Part shown: in pieces, positions 60,268 through 64,000 of the stretch
How positions within the stretch are numbered: position 1 is the stretch's first letter
How the letters are laid out: each line of letters begins with the position of its first letter
NCBI RefSeq assembly: GCF_024138395.1
Contig: NZ_JAMYDU010000005.1
Coordinates: 1 to 64,000, forward strand
Length of the DNA stretch: 64,000 nucleotides
DNA from: Pseudomonas mandelii
GTDB lineage: Bacteria > Pseudomonadota > Gammaproteobacteria > Pseudomonadales > Pseudomonadaceae
Direction of reading: 5' to 3'
Notes under the pieces: model-generated
The model's input: only the letters and a program-made list of their open reading frames with translations
Told to the model about the DNA's origin: nothing
Database searches by the model: none
Translations under genes and position numbers: made by a program

Positions 60268-61479
60268 TTAATGACTTATGACGATACGGGCAGAACCCTC
60301 AGCCGATTCGGCATACACAGGACCCAATCGATCAAGACGCCCACTCCAGGCGGTCAGTGCCAGTGCGACCAAGACCACCAGGCCGCCGATCCACGCGGTA
60401 TGAATCAGGCCCATGTGCGCCACGATCAAACCACCGCCCCATGCCCCTCCGGCAATGCCGAGGTTGAATGCCGCAATGTTCAGGCCCGAAGCCACGTCCA
60501 CCGCATTCGGGGTGTGATGTTCGGCCTGACGCACCACATACACCTGCAGGCCTGGCACGTTGCCGAAAGCGACGGCGCCCCAGACCAGCACGGTGGCCAG
60601 GGCCAGCCATGGATTGCCAGCCGTGAAAGTCAGCACGAACAACACGACGGCGAGCAGGGCAAAGATGATTTTCAGGGCGCTGATCGGGCCGTGTTTGTCC
60701 GCCAGTTTGCCGCCCCAGATGTTGCCGACAACCACCGAGATGCCATACACCAGCAAGACCAGGCTGACGGTGCTCGCGCTGAAGCCGGAAATGTCCTGAA
60801 GGATCGGCGCCAGAAAGGTGAAGGCAATGAACGAACCGCCGTAACCGACCGCCGTCATGGCATACACCAACAACAGGCGCGGCTGCTTGAGCACCTGCAA
60901 TTGCTGCATCAGCGAAGCCGGTTTGCTGTGGGCGATGTTTTTCGGAACGTAGAGCAGGCTGCCGATGAAGGCGATCACACCCAATGCAGACACCGCGAGG
61001 AAGGTTTCACGCCAGCCGAAATGCTGACCGATAAACGTCCCCAACGGTACGCCAGTGACCAGCGCCACGGTCAGGCCGGTGAACATGATGGCAATCGCGC
61101 TGGCGGCTTTTTCCTTCGGCACCAGGCTAGTGGCGATGATCGACCCAATTGAGAAAAACACCCCGTGGGCCAGGCCCGTGACGATCCGCGCAATGATCAG
61201 CGACTCGTAACTCGGCGCTTTCCAGGCCAACAAGTTGCCGAGCGTGAATAGCACCATCACCGACAACAACAGCAGTTTGCGCGGGACTTTGCCGGTAAGG
61301 GCGGTCAGCACCGGGGCACCGATGGCCACGCCGAGTGCATAAAGGCTGACCAGCAGACCGGCGGACGGCAGGCTGACACCAAGGTCGGCGCCGATGGTAG
61401 GTAACAAGCCAACGAGGACGAACTCCGTCGTCCCGATGGCGAAAGCGCTGAGGGTCAGCGCGAGCAAGGCAATGGGCAT
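60268..61479 (-). CDS. AraJ-type MFS transporter
   Basis: A 403-residue, 12-TM sugar-efflux/drug-efflux type carrier. ATG 61479 with CCGGAG upstream gives the family start MPIALLALTLSAFAIGTTEFVLVGLLP; the open frame continues upstream to 61701 without support. Motif A-like residues (GKVPRKLLL) and the LAHGVFFSIGS segment are present. The substrate is unknown; relatives include AraJ and YdhP. Confidence 0.9.
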   Translation of the reverse strand: MPIALLALTLSAFAIGTTEFVLVGLLPTIGADLGVSLPSAGLLVSLYALGVAIGAPVLTALTGKVPRKLLLLSVMVLFTLGNLLAWKAPSYESLIIARIVTGLAHGVFFSIGSIIATSLVPKEKAASAIAIMFTGLTVALVTGVPLGTFIGQHFGWRETFLAVSALGVIAFIGSLLYVPKNIAHSKPASLMQQLQVLKQPRLLLVYAMTAVGYGGSFIAFTFLAPILQDISGFSASTVSLVLLVYGISVVVGNIWGGKLADKHGPISALKIIFALLAVVLFVLTFTAGNPWLALATVLVWGAVAFGNVPGLQVYVVRQAEHHTPNAVDVASGLNIAAFNLGIAGGAWGGGLIVAHMGLIHTAWIGGLVVLVALALTAWSGRLDRLGPVYAESAEGSARIVISH

Positions 61480-61648
61480 GGCTGCAACTCCGGTGGGGAT
61501 TGATTGATGGAGCGCAGTGTCGGGGTTTGGGTCGTGCGGAAAAATACAGGGATGGGCATTTGATATTTGCGCGCAGGTCAAATATCGAGCGAATGAATGG
61601 ACCCTGTGGCGAGGGGGCTGGGTAATATCGATGAGTCGACACAAACCC

Positions 61649-61738
61649 TGTAGGAGCGAGGCTTGCCCGCGAAGAACGATGACGCGGTACTGCTGATACA
61701 CCGCAGCGCTTCCTTCGCGGGCAAGCCTCGCTCCTACA
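61649..61738. repeat. REP inverted repeat overlapping the lhr stop codon
   Basis: TGTAGGAGCGAGGCTTGCCCGCGAA at 61649 and its inverted copy ending at 61738. Both arms are intact. The right arm supplies the TAG stop codon of the Lhr gene (61734-61736, - strand). The MFS upstream region (61480-61648) shows no other clear feature. Confidence 0.9.
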
Positions 61739-64000
61739 GAGAACTATGGCGAGTCAGCTTATTGCGGAGTTCGGCACTGGCTTGCTGATCCAGCTCCAGC
61801 CAGAACTGCTGCTTGCCGGCGATCTCGGCGGCGGCCGGTATGCCGTCGCGATACACCAGTCGGTTGCTCGCCAGCGCCGGCACTTTCGCGCCTGGCAACA
61901 AGGTGCCGGCAAGGTTCAGCGGATCCACCCCACACACCGCGATCAGACTTCCATCATGAGGTCGCCGCCTGACTTCACGCAGCAAGGGAATCGCCTCGGG
62001 CAACGCAAATTGCTCCCCCGCCAGACCACTGACAAACCGCCCGCCACGAATCTCGCCCCGAGCTTCGAGCCGATGAAATGTGCGCAGCAATTCCCGCCAA
62101 CTCGGCAACCAGTCCGCCTCACGCTCCAGCATGCGCCAGAACACCACGCCATAACGGCGCAACAAGGTCATGGCGATGTGTTCCAGGGTTTCGCTGGGTG
62201 TAGGCGCCGGTCGTTGCTTATCCACAACCGGCGCGGCAGCACCGCGGCGCAGCAAGGCCCAGCGTCCGGCATCGTCCATCCCGCCGGAAAACGCTCCGCG
62301 CCCACGACGACTGCTGCGATTCTGGCGTTTGCTGGCCGGGGTAATCAGCGCTCGCAGGCCGGCGAAGCTGTCGGCGTTTACCAGCCCGGCACCGACCAGT
62401 TCCTGCAAGGCGATTTCCAGTTCCGAGCGCAGCAGATGAGCTTCGTGAATCAGCTCATCGAAAAACAGTGCGCCATGCTGACTGAGCGCTTCATGGACCT
62501 TTTGCGTTTTGGGCGACAGTTCGCTGACCGGCGTCTGCTCGGTCAAGCCGCTCCACAAGCCGACCTGACTGCGCGGCAGCAATAGAATCGGCGTGCTGCG
62601 CAATGCCGTGCTAGCGCTCTTGTTGCGAGTGGTCAGGCGGGTCCAGACCAGTTTGCCGCTGCGGCACAACTCATCCAGCCAGCTCGCCGAATAGTCTTTG
62701 AGTCGCGCCGGCAGAATGTCGCTGTCCCACGCCGAAGCGGCGGCGGGGTAGCCTTCGAACTGGCTGATGATCGCCGGCAACACTGCGCGGCCCTGGCCTT
62801 GGCTCGCGGTGGAAAGATGCTGCCAGTCGAACAGAAAACGCATGAAATCCTGCAACGCCACTGGCTCGATTTCCCGTCGCAGCCGTTTGACTGTGTACCG
62901 ATGAATCCGCGCCAGCAAATGCCGTTCACACCATTCTTCATCAGGGGCGCCTGGGGTGAATTGCCCGCGCAGTACATAGCCTTCGCGCTCCAGCTGTGCC
63001 AAAGCCTGAGTGACTTGCATCGCCGGCAATCCAAGCGGTTCGGCAATCGCCTTCAGCGGCAACGGACCAAACGCGCTGAGCCGCGCTCGGATCACTTCCA
63101 GCACCGCTTCGTCCGGCTCCCAGGTTTCATCGAAACCGGGCAACGCCTCCAACGGTGGAGCCCATGTGGCCTGTGGATAAATCGCCCGCAGGCAGGTCAG
63201 GCGTTCCAGCGCCAACCATAGCGATTGTTCGGTATTGATTTGCAAACGACTGGCTCGGCCAGTATCGGCGAGGGTGTTCAGCCACTCGAGCCAATTCGGA
63301 TTGGCGTGGGCCTCGGCATCGGCGATGCACGCCAGGCTCATCAGCGCTTCATGCATTTCATCAATGCCGGTGGGCGCTGGCCAGGCTTCATCACGCACCG
63401 CGGTAATCGCCTCGGCGTCCAGCGCGCCGAGATCATCGGTGGACTGCGGATCGCTCCAGCGGCGATTGAGCACTGCCTGAGTGCGGCGCTCTTCCAGCGG
63501 CGCATCGTCGAGAAAGGTGTAGGGGCGGGCGCTGAGAATCTCCGCCGCCAGTGGCGAAGGCGCTGGCAGATCACGGCTGATCAGGCGGATATCGCCCTGT
63601 TCCATACGCCGCAACAACGCCAGCCAGCCTTCGCAGTCCATGGCTTCGTGCAGGCAATCATCGAGGGTTTGTTCCACCAGCGGATGGTCGGGAATCTCAC
63701 GCTCGCCGGCGAGGTTTTCCACGCAGGCGATCTGATCCGGAAACACGCTGGCGATCAGGTCTTCGCTTTTCATCCGCTGGATCTGCGGCGGTACTTTTCG
63801 TCCGCCGCTGTAGCGCGGCAGCGCCAGGGCGACCCCGGCGTTCCAGCGCCAGCGCACACCGAACAGCGGCGCCTCGAGCACCGCTTGAATCAAGGTATGT
63901 TCGGCACTGTTGCTGTGCAGATAACGCCAGACCTCTTCCAGCTCGAAGCTGTGACCGGTGGACAGCGACAGCACAATAGCGTTCTCGCTGGCGGCGGCCT
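61734..64000 (-). CDS. lhr: Lhr-type ATP-dependent helicase, C-terminal part (runs off the window)
   Basis: The reading frame is open to the window edge (in frame: AAASENAIVLSLSTGHSFELEEVW), so the start lies beyond 64000. The 755 residues seen correspond to the region after the helicase core of large helicase-related proteins: the end of the core domain, a winged helix (LPLKAIAEPLGLPAMQVTQALAQLEREGYV), and the long Lhr-CTD ending near EIAGKQQFWLELD. The helicase motifs are outside. Lhr translocates on single-stranded DNA and takes part in repair. The last codons lie in a REP element. Confidence 0.88.
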   Translation of the reverse strand, partial: AAASENAIVLSLSTGHSFELEEVWRYLHSNSAEHTLIQAVLEAPLFGVRWRWNAGVALALPRYSGGRKVPPQIQRMKSEDLIASVFPDQIACVENLAGEREIPDHPLVEQTLDDCLHEAMDCEGWLALLRRMEQGDIRLISRDLPAPSPLAAEILSARPYTFLDDAPLEERRTQAVLNRRWSDPQSTDDLGALDAEAITAVRDEAWPAPTGIDEMHEALMSLACIADAEAHANPNWLEWLNTLADTGRASRLQINTEQSLWLALERLTCLRAIYPQATWAPPLEALPGFDETWEPDEAVLEVIRARLSAFGPLPLKAIAEPLGLPAMQVTQALAQLEREGYVLRGQFTPGAPDEEWCERHLLARIHRYTVKRLRREIEPVALQDFMRFLFDWQHLSTASQGQGRAVLPAIISQFEGYPAAASAWDSDILPARLKDYSASWLDELCRSGKLVWTRLTTRNKSASTALRSTPILLLPRSQVGLWSGLTEQTPVSELSPKTQKVHEALSQHGALFFDELIHEAHLLRSELEIALQELVGAGLVNADSFAGLRALITPASKRQNRSSRRGRGAFSGGMDDAGRWALLRRGAAAPVVDKQRPAPTPSETLEHIAMTLLRRYGVVFWRMLEREADWLPSWRELLRTFHRLEARGEIRGGRFVSGLAGEQFALPEAIPLLREVRRRPHDGSLIAVCGVDPLNLAGTLLPGAKVPALASNRLVYRDGIPAAAEIAGKQQFWLELDQQASAELRNKLTRHSSL

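Noticed and set aside
36746-61738. CRISPR array from the repeated intergenic palindromes
   Set aside because: The repeats are dispersed REP pairs in inverted orientation without regular spacers, and there are no cas genes.

Overview
The window comes from a Pseudomonas chromosome, most likely the P. fluorescens group. It has the gene order birA-coaX-SPOR protein-tRNA-Tyr/Gly/Thr-tuf-tRNA-Trp-secE-nusG, followed by the ribosomal supercluster and then katA-ferritin-uvrA-MFS-ssb, as is familiar from pseudomonads. It also carries the REP palindromes (GTAGGAGCGAGGCTTGCC and relatives) typical of fluorescent pseudomonads. The species assignment is inference from gene order and protein similarity recalled from knowledge; no search was run.

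Region 1 (1-34.5 kb, all on the + strand) is core information processing. It opens with the last bases of a 5S rRNA and its terminator, then birA, coaX and a SPOR-type membrane protein. Four tRNAs follow (Tyr, Gly, Thr, Trp) around a first tuf gene, then secE-nusG, rplKAJL-rpoBC, the str operon (rpsL-rpsG-fusA-tuf), the S10 and spc operons (rpsJ to rpmJ, including secY) and the alpha operon (rpsM-rpsK-rpsD-rpoA-rplQ). Several operon boundaries carry a stem-loop that directly abuts a good sigma70 promoter.

Region 2 (34.5-42 kb) holds stress and repair genes: catalase katA, a bacterioferritin-like ferritin without the usual haem methionine, uvrA (- strand), a YajR-type MFS transporter and ssb.

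Region 3 (42-50.8 kb, - strand) is the most interesting part. It is a long gene set related to the E. coli yjfI-yjfJ-yjfK-yjfL-yjfM-yjfC operon: a YjfI-like protein, a PspA/IM30 protein, a rhomboid protease, a K+ channel with an RCK-like domain, a DUF2491 protein, a DUF350 membrane protein, a DUF1190 lipoprotein and a glutathionylspermidine-synthase-like ATP-grasp ligase. It ends with an OsmC-YcaO fusion protein. Two identical CTCACGCGTGAG palindromes flank its upstream region. It looks like an envelope-maintenance system that couples membrane remodelling, ion flux, proteolysis and amide ligation.

Region 4 (50.8-64 kb) is mixed accessory DNA rich in REP elements. It contains a cysteine hydrolase divergent from a GlxA-type regulator, a DUF3182 protein overlapping an alpha/beta hydrolase, a four-gene overlapping set DUF72-ybhP-clsB-ybhN (- strand), an IS3-family element inserted inside a REP sequence, an AraJ-type MFS transporter, and the C-terminal part of an Lhr helicase that runs off the window. 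No CRISPR array, prophage or integron was seen.
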